DNA of 25,956 bases from CAZOHN01 sp964579325 (GTDB taxonomy: Bacteria > Pseudomonadota > Alphaproteobacteria > Rhodobacterales > Rhodobacteraceae): positions 1-25,956 of the forward strand of contig CAZOHN010000033.1 in the NCBI GenBank assembly GCA_964579325.1, in the 5' to 3' direction. This document shows positions 16,280-24,020 of the stretch, in pieces; positions within the stretch are counted from its first letter, which is position 1, and the number at the start of each line of letters is the position of its first letter. The notes under the pieces are model-generated. The model was not told the DNA's origin and did not search any database. It worked only from the letters and a program-made list of their open reading frames with translations. The position numbers were made by a program, and so were the translations under genes.

Positions 16280-16311
16280 ATATTTGCTAATATTAACCAG
16301 TCAAGTCTTGA
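16280..16311. promoter_or_regulatory. Palindromes in the divergent epimerase/ATPase promoter region
   Basis: Two palindromes lie close together in an AT-rich island between the divergent genes. ATATTTGCTAATAT at 16280-16293 has 5-bp arms around TGCT. TCAAGTCTTGA at 16301-16311 is perfect around a central T. A LacI-family regulator is encoded at the end of the plus-strand operon, and such regulators usually bind palindromes in their own locus. These are candidate operators; neither matches a site I can name. Confidence 0.4.
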
Positions 16312-16408
16312 TTCAGTTGCTACGCTGGATGCATCCTTCGCGACAAGAGCGTCGCCTTTGACTGCCGTTGCGGGCCGGAGGGCGCAGCGAGGGTGCGGGA
16401 GGAAACGG

Positions 16409-17149
16409 ATGTCGCGACTGAAACTGAAGAATCTCGCCAAGAGCTTCGGCGCGATCCAGGCGCTGGAGAATGTCTCGCTGGAGATCGAGCCCGGAGAGGT
16501 CCTCGGGCTGATGGGAGACAACGGCGCGGGCAAGTCGACGCTTGTCAAGATCGTCGCTGGAAACTACCGCCCCACGCAAGGCGAGATCTGGCTCGACGAC
16601 CGAAGGGTCGAGTTCCACCGCCCGCTCGACGCACAGCGCGAGGGAATCGAGGTGGTCTACCAGGACCTGGCTCTGTGCGACAATCTCACCGCCGCCTCCA
16701 ACGTCTTTCTCGGGCGCGAACCGACGTTGCGGTTGGGACCTCTGAGCATCCTCGACTACCGTACGATGCGGCAAAGGTCGGCCGAGCTCTTTGCCCAGCT
16801 CAAGTCGGAAACACGACCGCGCGACATCGTGCGGCGTATGTCGGGAGGGCAGCGGCAAGCGGTGGCCATCGCGCGCACGCTCCTATCGAACGCTCGTCTT
16901 GTCCTGATGGACGAACCGACGGCGGCGATCTCGGTGCGACAGGTGGCGGAAGTGCTCGACCTGATTCGGCGTCTGCGAGATCAGGGGATGAGCGTGATCC
17001 TTATCAGCCACCGGATGCCCGATGTCTTTGCGGTGTCGGACCGCATCGCCGTGCTGCGGCGCGGCCGGCTCGTCGCCAGCAAGCGGGTGGGCAGCAGCTC
17101 CCCTGAAGAAGTCACCGGACTGATCACCGGTGCAATCGAGACGGCCTGA
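16409..17149 (+). CDS. Sugar ABC transporter ATP-binding protein, single domain (FrcA type)
   Basis: A 246-residue single ATPase domain of the sugar-import class. Walker A is GDNGAGKST (residues 36-44), Q-loop VVYQDLALCDNLTAASNVFLG, signature MSGGQRQAVAIARTL, Walker B LVLMDEPTAAI and the switch histidine ISHRMPD. Unlike the RbsA-type ATPase of the neighbouring system it has one domain and would act as a homodimer, as in the rhizobial fructose importer Frc. ATG 16409 has GGGAGGAAA just before it. In-frame codons upstream to 16034 run through the opposite-strand epimerase gene and are rejected. It is the first gene of the plus-strand operon, 11 bp before the permease. Confidence 0.92.
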   Translation: MSRLKLKNLAKSFGAIQALENVSLEIEPGEVLGLMGDNGAGKSTLVKIVAGNYRPTQGEIWLDDRRVEFHRPLDAQREGIEVVYQDLALCDNLTAASNVFLGREPTLRLGPLSILDYRTMRQRSAELFAQLKSETRPRDIVRRMSGGQRQAVAIARTLLSNARLVLMDEPTAAISVRQVAEVLDLIRRLRDQGMSVILISHRMPDVFAVSDRIAVLRRGRLVASKRVGSSSPEEVTGLITGAIETA

Positions 17150-17160
17150 GGGAGAACGCG

Positions 17161-18153
17161 ATGTCTACGTCCATAGAAACCCACATTGCCCAGGCCCAGC
17201 ATCGCAGCCTTGCGGCGCGGCTCGCCAGCTTGCAGGTGTTCTGGGTCCTGGTTGCCGCAGGGCTTGCCTGCCTCGCCCTCTCGCTGCTGTCCGAAGCCTT
17301 CACGACCGAGCGCAACCTCTTCAACGTCGCGCGAAATTTCGCATTCGTGGCAATCGTCGCGATCGGCATGACCGCGGTGATCGCTTCGGGGGGCATCGAC
17401 CTCTCGGTCGGCTCGACGGTCGTCCTGACGGCAATGGTGATCAGCGTTCTGATGGAGGCCGGAAACCCTTTCTGGCTATCGGCCGTCGCAGCACTCGGTG
17501 CCGCGCTGCTGGTCGGCCTTATAAACGGCCTCCTGATTGCCTATGCTGGGATGCCCTCGTTCGTCGTGACGCTCGGGATGCTTTCGGCTGCCCGGTCGCT
17601 GGCGATGGTGCTTTCCAACAACAAGATGATTTGGGAGTTCGGTCCCGACCACAACCTGCTGCTCTGGATCGGCGGGGGCTCGACGTTCGGCCTGCCCCAC
17701 CCACTCTATGCCCTTGCGGTTCTGGGGGTCGTGACGACCTTCGCCTTCCGCTGGACGCGCTGGGGACAATACATGTTCGCCATCGGCGGCAACGAGCAGG
17801 CCGCTACCATGACCGGGATCCCGGTCAAGAAGATCAAGGTCGGCATCTACATGTTCTCGGCCTTCACTGCCGGGCTGACAGGTATTCTCATGGCAGGATG
17901 GCTTGGCAGCGTGACGACCAACCTCGGGCAGTCGATGGAACTGACGGTTATCGCGGCCGCGGTGATCGGAGGGGCGAATCTCGCGGGGGGAGAAGGCTCG
18001 CCGATTGGTGCAATCGTAGGGGCACTTCTGATCGAGGTTATCCGAAACTCCTTGATCCTCCTTGGAATCTCGACCTTCTGGCAAGGAATGTTTATCGGAA
18101 CGTTCATCGTGATCGCGGTCGCCTTCGACCGCATCAGGCACCTCCGGTCCTGA
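17161..18153 (+). CDS. Sugar ABC transporter permease (FrcC/RbsC type)
   Basis: A 330-residue membrane permease of the ribose/fructose class. Landmarks are TAVIASGGIDLSVGSTVVL near residue 85, GMPSFVVTLGMLSAARSLAM, WGQYMFAIGGNEQAATMTGI (ATPase-contact loop) and VIAAAVIGGANLAGGEGSPI, with about ten hydrophobic helices. ATG 17161 has GGGAGAA 5-6 bases upstream. It is clearly a different protein from the minus-strand permease (336 residues), so the locus encodes two separate importers rather than a duplicated one. The LacI gene starts 32 bp downstream. Confidence 0.93.
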   Translation: MSTSIETHIAQAQHRSLAARLASLQVFWVLVAAGLACLALSLLSEAFTTERNLFNVARNFAFVAIVAIGMTAVIASGGIDLSVGSTVVLTAMVISVLMEAGNPFWLSAVAALGAALLVGLINGLLIAYAGMPSFVVTLGMLSAARSLAMVLSNNKMIWEFGPDHNLLLWIGGGSTFGLPHPLYALAVLGVVTTFAFRWTRWGQYMFAIGGNEQAATMTGIPVKKIKVGIYMFSAFTAGLTGILMAGWLGSVTTNLGQSMELTVIAAAVIGGANLAGGEGSPIGAIVGALLIEVIRNSLILLGISTFWQGMFIGTFIVIAVAFDRIRHLRS

Positions 18154-18185
18154 CAGAGTCGCGAGCGGGACAAGGGCGGGTGCAC

Positions 18186-19247
18186 ATGGAGCAACGGGCG
18201 TTGAAGCCGACGATGATGGACGTCGCCTCACGGGCGGGGGTGTCACAGGCAACGGTGTCGCTCGTCCTCAACGGCAGTCCCGGCGTGCGACTGAGCGAGG
18301 CCACACGCAAGCGGGTGAAGGACGCCGCGCGGGAACTGGGCTACAAGCTGGTGCGACGCGGCCCGGCAAGGAGCCAGAGCGACGCCAAGCTGATCGGCTT
18401 CGTGGTGGACGAACTGACCACCGACCCCTGGATGTCGCTGGCGTTCGACGGAGCCCGGGAGAAGGCGCTCGAGTACGGGATCGACGTGACGCTCGCGGTG
18501 ACGCGCGGCGCTGACGATTCCCGGGATGCCACCTTCGAGCTCTTCAGCCACCAGCCCGTTCTGGGACTGATCTACGGCACGATCCTGACCCGCCAGATCG
18601 AGCCATCCAGGGTTCTTCACGGCAAACCGTCCGTGCTCCTGAACTGCTACGACCTCAAGCGCGAACTTCCCTCGGTCCTGCCCGGCGACCTGCTCGGGGG
18701 GCGGACCGCGACCGAGCGCCTTATTCGCGGCGGGCGGCGCAGGATCGCGCTCATCAACGGTCAGGAGGGCCTCGACGCCACGCGCGACCGACTGAAGGGA
18801 TACCGGCAGGCGCTCTCCAGCAACGACATCCCCTTCGATCCGGCGCTTGTCCACCCAGGGAACTGGGAGCCATCGAGCGGCTACGATGGAACCCGCCGTG
18901 TCATGGCCCTGCCCGACCCGCCCGACGGCATCTTCTGCGCCAACGATATGATGGCGGTGGGCTGCTACGAGGCGCTCAAGGAGCTTGGATTGCGCATTCC
19001 CGAGGATGTAGCCGTGATAGGCTTCGACGACCGCGAGATCGCGCAGTTCATGCGGCCGCCTCTGACGACGCTGGTGCTGCCGCACTACGAGATGGGCGAG
19101 ATTGCCGCAGAACTGCTGATCGACAAGACAGGGGGCCTCGACACGCCCCACAACCAGATCAAGGTCGAGTGCACGTTGATCGAACGGAGCTCGGTGGAAA
19201 CGGCGCCGCCGCCCCCTCTCGCCGCACCCGCACCTTCCCTGCCCTGA
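18186..19247 (+). CDS. LacI-family transcriptional regulator
   Basis: A 353-residue LacI-type regulator. The N-terminal helix-turn-helix MMDVASRAGVSQATVSLVLN is at residues 10-29, followed by the hinge helix VKDAARELGY. The sugar-binding core shows LIGFVVDELTTDPW, RRIALINGQEGLDATRDRLK, PDGIFCANDMMAVGCYEAL and VAVIGFDDREIAQFM. About 15 C-terminal residues are Pro/Ala-rich and outside the fold. ATG 18186 fits the family N-terminus; GTG 18180 is an alternative. As last gene of the plus-strand operon it probably senses the imported sugar and controls the divergent promoter region. Confidence 0.92.
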   Translation: MEQRALKPTMMDVASRAGVSQATVSLVLNGSPGVRLSEATRKRVKDAARELGYKLVRRGPARSQSDAKLIGFVVDELTTDPWMSLAFDGAREKALEYGIDVTLAVTRGADDSRDATFELFSHQPVLGLIYGTILTRQIEPSRVLHGKPSVLLNCYDLKRELPSVLPGDLLGGRTATERLIRGGRRRIALINGQEGLDATRDRLKGYRQALSSNDIPFDPALVHPGNWEPSSGYDGTRRVMALPDPPDGIFCANDMMAVGCYEALKELGLRIPEDVAVIGFDDREIAQFMRPPLTTLVLPHYEMGEIAAELLIDKTGGLDTPHNQIKVECTLIERSSVETAPPPPLAAPAPSLP

Positions 19248-19278
19248 CCCCCGAAGTTCATCCCGCCGAAGTCAGGGC
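19241..19278 (+). terminator. Hairpin over the LacI stop codon
   Basis: GCCCTGAC at 19241-19248 and GTCAGGGC at 19271-19278 form a perfect 8-bp stem with a 22-nt loop, and the stem contains the LacI stop TGA. There is no T run after it, so it would be at best a factor-dependent or mRNA-end-stabilising structure. Confidence 0.3.
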
Positions 19279-19822
19279 CGACCGGCAGAGAACGACCCGC
19301 CCTGCGCCGCTCATGGCGGACAAACACCCGCCGTGGGCCACTTCGACCGCATCGTGACCGATCCGCGAAGGACGGCAGTAGCTTGGATCAGCCTGAAGTC
19401 TGTCCAGCGTTTGGGGGGATGGCTCAGCGCCGAGTGCCGCCGACATCCTGTATCGGGCAGGATGGCACAATATCCCCAATCCGTTCCGCGCCTGTCCGTT
19501 CCATCAGCACAACCGGCTGATCAAGAATGTGGGCTTCAATGCCGAGGATTGCCGCCCCCCGCCCGTTCGTTGCACGGCGAAGGTCGGGCGGTGAGCGCCG
19601 GCGCATCGACGATTTCGCGGTCAGTTCGGAGGACGCCACACTCGCCTGCAAGATGGGGTACAGGCCATGGCCAGGTATCCGCACGAGTGCAACAACGGGC
19701 GTGGTCCACGCTCCTTGCGGATCGCCCAAGCGCGCGACCGGCCAGCCAAAGCTGGCCGGGTTGGGTTCCGACCCTCCATCTTCCGCCTCGCATGAGATTC
19801 GTCGAAGGCGCGGCGGCGCCAC
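19279..19822. other. 544-bp region without a recognisable gene
   Basis: This lies between the convergent LacI and DJ-1/PfpI genes. I read all frames and found only short open stretches without family motifs. One plus frame contains FHQHNRLIKNVGF, which faintly recalls transposase text, but no supporting motif surrounds it. It may be a heavily decayed gene or insertion sequence. Confidence 0.3.
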
Positions 19823-20575
19823 TCACGTCACCAGTTGCGCCACCAGTGCCGCCACCATCCGCGGCAGGTCGTATGGAAAGCGCGCCGTGATCAGGTTACC
19901 GTCCACCACGCAAGGTTCGTCCAGGACGGTGGCCCCGGCATTGGCAAGGTCGGGGTGGATGTTCCAGACCGCCGTGGCCCGCTTGCCCTTGAGGATGCCC
20001 GCACTGACCATCACCCACTGGCCGTGGCAGATCGCGCAGGTGGGCTTGCCTGAGTCCAGCATGTCACGGACGAAGGCCTGGGCATCCTTGTCGGCGCGGA
20101 GCGCGTCGGGGTTCCAGCAGCCGCCGGGGAAGATGCAGGCGTCGTAGTCGGCGATGCGCGCTTCGTCCATGTAGCAGTCGATCGGCAGCCAGCCCGCGTT
20201 CTCCATCAGGCGGATCGCCAGCACATGGGTCTTGGTCAGCGGAGGAAAGCGCAGACCGAGCGTGGGGTGAAACTCGCCGATGCGCGGAGCCACCACATGC
20301 ACTACGGCGCCATGCTCGGTCAGCCATTTCATCGCGCCGGTGATCTCGACTTCCTCGACACCGTTGGTGCAACAGATGGCGATCTTCTTTCCGCGCAGCA
20401 GGTCGGGGTTCGAGGGAGGATCGAACAGGAAATCGTGAAGCTCGCGGTTCAGCTCGCCATCGGCTGTCACCAGAAGCTCGGTCGAGATCGACGGCACCGG
20501 CGAGGGCGTCATGAAGGCCTGTGCGCGCAGGAGCGCGGCATTGGTGGCGGATGCGGGATTGTGCGGCTTGTTCAT
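19823..20575 (-). CDS. DJ-1/PfpI-family protein
   Basis: A 250-residue protein of the DJ-1/PfpI superfamily. The core reads KKIAICCTNGVEEVEITG, then DYDACIFPGGCWNPDALRAD and the nucleophile elbow CAICHGQW with Cys183 followed by His184, as in PfpI-type amidases and glyoxalase/deglycase-like members. The glutamate of the GVEEVE strand fits the usual partner of the cysteine. About 60 residues precede the core, longer than small PfpI proteins, so it belongs to a larger subfamily. ATG 20575 has GGGAGGA upstream. It is divergent from the sugar epimerase and may share its operator. It could be a stress protein or a hydrolase; the role is not determined. Confidence 0.87.
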   Translation of the reverse strand: MNKPHNPASATNAALLRAQAFMTPSPVPSISTELLVTADGELNRELHDFLFDPPSNPDLLRGKKIAICCTNGVEEVEITGAMKWLTEHGAVVHVVAPRIGEFHPTLGLRFPPLTKTHVLAIRLMENAGWLPIDCYMDEARIADYDACIFPGGCWNPDALRADKDAQAFVRDMLDSGKPTCAICHGQWVMVSAGILKGKRATAVWNIHPDLANAGATVLDEPCVVDGNLITARFPYDLPRMVAALVAQLVT

Positions 20576-20603
20576 CGGGTCCTCCCCCCATTTTCGGTGA
20601 CAG

Positions 20604-20615
20604 CTGTTATAACAG
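20604..20615. promoter_or_regulatory. Perfect 12-bp palindrome in a divergent promoter
   Basis: CTGTTATAACAG at 20604-20615 reads the same on both strands. It lies in the 98-bp gap between the DJ-1/PfpI gene (29 bp to its start) and the epimerase gene (58 bp to its start). TTGACA at 20619-20624 directly follows and could be a -35 box for the epimerase. An overlapping 8-bp palindrome, ACAGCTGT, sits at 20600-20607. A repressor bound here could control both genes. No regulator gene is adjacent. Confidence 0.5.
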
Positions 20616-20673
20616 TGATTGACAACGGGCGCGAGACGGTTTGCCCTGTCTGCGTTGCGGGGAGGCAATTCAC

Positions 20674-21522
20674 ATGAGACTGGGCTTCAACCTTCTGCTC
20701 TGGACACCGCATGTCACGGCCGAGCATGAACCGATCCTGCGGGCGCTGAAGGACACCGGATACGACGGCGTCGAGATCCCGATGTTCGAAGGTGACGCCG
20801 ATCATTACGCCCGCCTCGGCGATCTGCTCGACCGGATCGGGCTGGAGCGCAGCGTGGTGAGCGTTCTCGGGGCAGGGCAGAACCCGCTCTCGCCTGATCG
20901 GGGCCAGCAGGCGGCCGCGCTGGAGCGTGCCCGCTGGACCATCGACAACTGTGCGGCACTGGGCGCGCCGATCCTGGGCGGGCCGATGCATTCGGAGCTT
21001 GGCTTCTTTACCGGCGAGCCCGCAACAGCCGCCGAGCGCGCGCGGGCCCTGGAGTTTCACCGGAGCGCGGGCGACCATGCCGCCGCCAAGGGCGTCACCT
21101 TCGCGCTGGAGGCGCTGAACCGGTTCGAGTGCTACTTCCTGAACACCATGGAACAGCTGGCCGACTACATCGTGGAGGTTGACCATCCGCATGTGAAGGG
21201 AATGTACGACACCTTCCACGCCAACATCGAGGAGAAGGATCCGGTCGCGGCCATTGCGGCGCTCCGTCCGCACTTGGTGCACGTCCACATATCCGAGAAC
21301 GATCGGGGCACGCCCGGCAAGGGACATGTGCCTTGGGACGCGACTTATCGGGCGCTGCGGGCGGCGGGCTATGACGGATGGCTGACAATCGAGGCCTTCG
21401 GCCGGGCGATGCCCGCCCTTGCCGCCGCGACGCGGGTCTGGCGCGATTTCGCGCCGAGCCCAGAGGAGGTCTATGCCCAGGGCTTCCGCAACATGCAGAG
21501 GGGATGGGCGGGCGCGGGCTGA
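20674..21522 (+). CDS. D-tagatose 3-epimerase-type sugar epimerase (TIM barrel)
   Basis: A 282-residue xylose-isomerase-like TIM barrel. The metal ligands of the D-tagatose/D-psicose 3-epimerase family are present at Glu146 (TFALEALNR), Asp179 (GMYDTFHAN), His205 (VHVHISEND) and Glu240 (LTIEAFG). Their spacing (33, 26, 35 residues) equals that of the Pseudomonas cichorii enzyme (152, 185, 211, 246). The substrate-contact residues Glu152, His182 and Arg211 also fall at the matching offsets. It should therefore be an active ketose or related 3-epimerase; the exact sugar is unknown. ATG 20674 has GGGGAGG nine bases upstream. The SRPBCC gene starts 46 bp downstream. Confidence 0.88.
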   Translation: MRLGFNLLLWTPHVTAEHEPILRALKDTGYDGVEIPMFEGDADHYARLGDLLDRIGLERSVVSVLGAGQNPLSPDRGQQAAALERARWTIDNCAALGAPILGGPMHSELGFFTGEPATAAERARALEFHRSAGDHAAAKGVTFALEALNRFECYFLNTMEQLADYIVEVDHPHVKGMYDTFHANIEEKDPVAAIAALRPHLVHVHISENDRGTPGKGHVPWDATYRALRAAGYDGWLTIEAFGRAMPALAAATRVWRDFAPSPEEVYAQGFRNMQRGWAGAG

Positions 21523-21568
21523 CTGCGCGCGCATCCGATCCCCATGCCCAACGACCAAGGATGACACC

Positions 21569-22015
21569 ATGGCCCGCGCCTATGCGAGCATCGTTCTGGA
21601 CGCGCCGGTCGAGAAGGTCTGGGGCGTGGTGCGCGACTTCAACGGATTGCCACGCTGGGCCCCGGCCGTCGTGGCCTCCGAGATCGAGGACGGGCGCGCG
21701 GCCGATGCTGTGGGCTGTGTCCGGTCGTTCCACACCCGCGACGGCGCGCATGTCCGCGAACGCCTGCTGATGCTGGACGATGCGCGATACCGGCTGTCCT
21801 ACAACTTCGAGAAACCCGCCTTCCCGGTCGCGAACTACGTGGCGACCCTCCGGCTGTTTCCCGTGACCCGGTCGGGGCAGACGTTCGCGGAGTGGGAAGC
21901 CACGTTCGACGAGGGCCCCGGCGATGCCGGGCGGTTCGTTCGCATCATCTCGGACGAGGTGTTCGCGACGAACCTTGCCAACCTTGCGCAGGTGCTGGTG
22001 CGCGACGGGGCATAG
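21569..22015 (+). CDS. SRPBCC-family protein (polyketide cyclase/START-like)
   Basis: A 148-residue single-domain helix-grip protein. The N-terminus ARAYASIVLDAPVEKVWGVV and RDFNGLPRWAPAVVASEIED are the usual first strand and helices, followed by a strand-rich middle (RLSYNFEKPAFPVANYVATL, FAEWEATFDEGP) and the long C-terminal helix SDEVFATNLANLAQVL. Such proteins bind hydrophobic or aromatic ligands in a deep pocket; no catalytic residue can be pointed to. ATG 21569 is used because it begins the domain. It follows the epimerase on the same strand and converges on the mutarotase gene with 16 bp between stops. Its role in sugar metabolism is unclear. Confidence 0.85.
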   Translation: MARAYASIVLDAPVEKVWGVVRDFNGLPRWAPAVVASEIEDGRAADAVGCVRSFHTRDGAHVRERLLMLDDARYRLSYNFEKPAFPVANYVATLRLFPVTRSGQTFAEWEATFDEGPGDAGRFVRIISDEVFATNLANLAQVLVRDGA

Positions 22016-22031
22016 CGCTTCCTGGGTGCCC

Positions 22032-22361
22032 TCAGTCGGTGTGGAACACGTCTTCCATCCTGGCCCACCACTCGCCGTCCTTGCGCGTCTCGAAGGGCAC
22101 CTGCATCGGGTCGGTGATGACCCACCATTCCTTCATCCGCGGCGCTTGGGCCATCTTCGCGAGGTCGGCGGCGAAATCGGTTCCGTGATACTCCCAGTAG
22201 GCGAACAGGAGGTTCTCGGGTTCCTTCAGGAAGATCGTGTAGTTGCGGATGTTGCTGTCTGCGATGGCCTTGAGGACCTCGGGCCAGACCCCTGCATGGA
22301 TGCGCTTGTACTCGGCGATGACATCGGCCTTCAGCCTGATGACCTGACCCATTCTCTGCAT
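22032..22361 (-). CDS. L-rhamnose mutarotase-family protein
   Basis: A 109-residue ferredoxin-like-fold protein of the RhaM family, which interconverts the anomers of L-rhamnose and some other sugars. Key residues of the E. coli enzyme fall at identical positions counting from ATG 22361: Tyr18 and His22 (EYKRIHAGVWPEV) and Tyr41 (NYTIF). The tryptophan pair is at 79-80 (KEWWVIT) against 76-77 in E. coli. This supports the upstream ATG over the internal ATG at 22352. It is the last gene of the minus-strand operon, 24 bp after the SDR gene. No rhamnose isomerase, kinase or aldolase is nearby, so another sugar may be its substrate. Confidence 0.88.
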   Translation of the reverse strand: MQRMGQVIRLKADVIAEYKRIHAGVWPEVLKAIADSNIRNYTIFLKEPENLLFAYWEYHGTDFAADLAKMAQAPRMKEWWVITDPMQVPFETRKDGEWWARMEDVFHTD

Positions 22362-22385
22362 GCCCTGTCCCCCGTGCCCTTTGGG

Positions 22386-23078
22386 TCAGTAGGTCGCCCG
22401 ACCGCCCGAGACATCGAACACCGCGCCGGTCGAGAACGAACATTCCTCGCTGGCCAGCCAGCAGACGAGGCTTGCCACCTCGTCGATCTTGCCAAGGCGC
22501 CCCATGGGGATCTTGGACAGCATGAAGTCGATGTGCGACTGCGACATCTGGTCGAAGATCGGGGTGCGCACCGCCGCCGGGGTCACCGCGTTCACGGTGA
22601 CGCCGGTCTTGGCCAGTTCCTTGGCCAGCGACTTGGTGAAGCCGATCACGCCCGCCTTCGAGGCCGAATAGGCCGAGGCGTTGGGGTTGCCCTCCTTGCC
22701 GGCGATCGAGGCGATGTTGACGATCCGCCCGTAGTTCTGCGCCACCATGTGCGGCGCCACCGCGCGATTGGTGTAGAAGGTGCCGTTGAGGTTGATCGCG
22801 ATTGTGCGGTGCCAGTCATCCATCCCGATGTCGAGGACGGTTGCGGTTGGCCCGGCGACGCCGGCACTGTTGACCAACACGTCGATGCCGCCGAGTTGGC
22901 GGACAGTCTCGGCCGCAGCTGCCTCGACCGACTCCCAGGACGAGATATCCGTCCGGATGCCTCCCTGAAGGTCCCAGACGACGACCTTGCCCCCTTCGGC
23001 CTCGATCCTTTGGGCGATGGCCTCGCCGATCCCGGAGGATCCACCCGTGACGACAGCGCGGCGGCCTTGAAATCTCAT
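22386..23078 (-). CDS. Short-chain dehydrogenase/reductase (classical SDR)
   Basis: A 230-residue classical SDR. The cofactor motif TGGSSGIG is at residues 11-18 and Asp36 ends the second strand (VVVWDLQGG), favouring NAD over NADP. The strand motif NSAG is at 70-73, and the catalytic residues are Ser124, Tyr137 and Lys141 (SAYSASK). It ends with FSTGAVFDVSGGRATY. Its start overlaps the kinase stop by ATGA. In this operon it probably oxidises the imported sugar, polyol or a keto-deoxy acid; the substrate cannot be fixed from sequence. Confidence 0.9.
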   Translation of the reverse strand: MRFQGRRAVVTGGSSGIGEAIAQRIEAEGGKVVVWDLQGGIRTDISSWESVEAAAAETVRQLGGIDVLVNSAGVAGPTATVLDIGMDDWHRTIAINLNGTFYTNRAVAPHMVAQNYGRIVNIASIAGKEGNPNASAYSASKAGVIGFTKSLAKELAKTGVTVNAVTPAAVRTPIFDQMSQSHIDFMLSKIPMGRLGKIDEVASLVCWLASEECSFSTGAVFDVSGGRATY

Positions 23079-24019
23079 GATCTGATCTTCCAGCGGTTCA
23101 TGGTTTCGATTGTGCCCTCGAACGACACGATGCCGGCGTCCGAGCCGAGCCCCGTGGCCACCAGTCCGGCGGAGGCCTGCGCGAAGCGGAGCGCGGTCTC
23201 CGTGTCCATGCGGTGGTGCAGCGCGGCGATGAAGCCCGCATCGAAGGCATCGCCGCAGCCTGTCGTGTCCACGACCTGGATATCATAGGCGGGCGAGGTG
23301 AGGCGGGTGCCGTCCTTGTGCGCGTAGAAGGCGCCCTCGGCCCCCAGCGTGAACACGCAGGCCGTGGCACCGTGGTCGAGGTAGAAGCGGGCGCAGTCCT
23401 CGGGCGTGGATTGGCCGGACATGTCGCGCGCCTCTTCGATCGAGGGCATGAAGTAGTCGATGTAGGGCAGGAGCGGGGTGACGATGCCGGCCGTCTCGGC
23501 GCTGGCAGCGATCAGGTCGAAGGTCACGGTGCGGCCGCGCGCCTTGGCCTCGCGCAGAAGCGTGACCGAGGCCGGGCCGTCCAGCCGGCGCAGAAGGCCG
23601 GTTCCGCCCAGATGGACGATCGGCGCATCGAAGACGGCATCGTACATCTCGGGCGGCACGTCTAAGTGATCCGATGCGCCGCGCACATGGAGTGCGGGGC
23701 GGTCTCCGTTGGGCCGGACGTTGAGGATGGTCGCGGACGTCGGCACGCCTGCCAGCCGCTGCATGGCCGACGTGTCGACGCCGTGCTTTTGCAGCGTCAT
23801 CAGGACCCAGTCGGCCTTCTCGTCGTCGCCGACCGCACCGACGGCGAGGCTTTTCAGGCCGAGCTTGGCGGTATCGACCACGGTGCCACCCGCGGTGCCG
23901 GCGACCGTGAGCCGGATTTCCTCGATGAAATCCACATTGCCACGGTCCGGGATGCGGGTGACGGGCCGGCCCAGAACGTCGAGGATGTAAAGGCCGATGA
24001 CGGAAACATCGTGGCGCAT
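23075..24019 (-). CDS. PfkB-family carbohydrate kinase
   Basis: A 314-residue ribokinase-fold sugar kinase. The N-terminus VSVIGLYILDVLGRPV and VAGTAGGTVVDTAKLG fit the sugar-binding part. The C-terminal PfkB signature DTTGCGDAFDAGFIAAL contains the anion-hole GCG and the catalytic base Asp257. The stop overlaps the SDR start by ATGA and the start lies one base after the membrane-protein stop, so it is tightly co-translated. It would phosphorylate the imported sugar or a downstream intermediate. Ribokinase, 2-keto-3-deoxygluconate kinase and fructokinase functions are all possible. Confidence 0.9.
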   Translation of the reverse strand: MRHDVSVIGLYILDVLGRPVTRIPDRGNVDFIEEIRLTVAGTAGGTVVDTAKLGLKSLAVGAVGDDEKADWVLMTLQKHGVDTSAMQRLAGVPTSATILNVRPNGDRPALHVRGASDHLDVPPEMYDAVFDAPIVHLGGTGLLRRLDGPASVTLLREAKARGRTVTFDLIAASAETAGIVTPLLPYIDYFMPSIEEARDMSGQSTPEDCARFYLDHGATACVFTLGAEGAFYAHKDGTRLTSPAYDIQVVDTTGCGDAFDAGFIAALHHRMDTETALRFAQASAGLVATGLGSDAGIVSFEGTIETMNRWKIRS

Positions 24020-24020
24020 G

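Noticed and set aside
16034..16408. N-terminal extension of the FrcA-type ATPase by 125 residues
   Set aside because: It runs through the opposite-strand epimerase start and the promoter palindromes; ATG 16409 has a strong ribosome binding site.
17130..18185. Apparent 705-residue fusion upstream of the LacI regulator
   Set aside because: The upstream part is an out-of-frame reading of the permease gene and has no permease or regulator motif.
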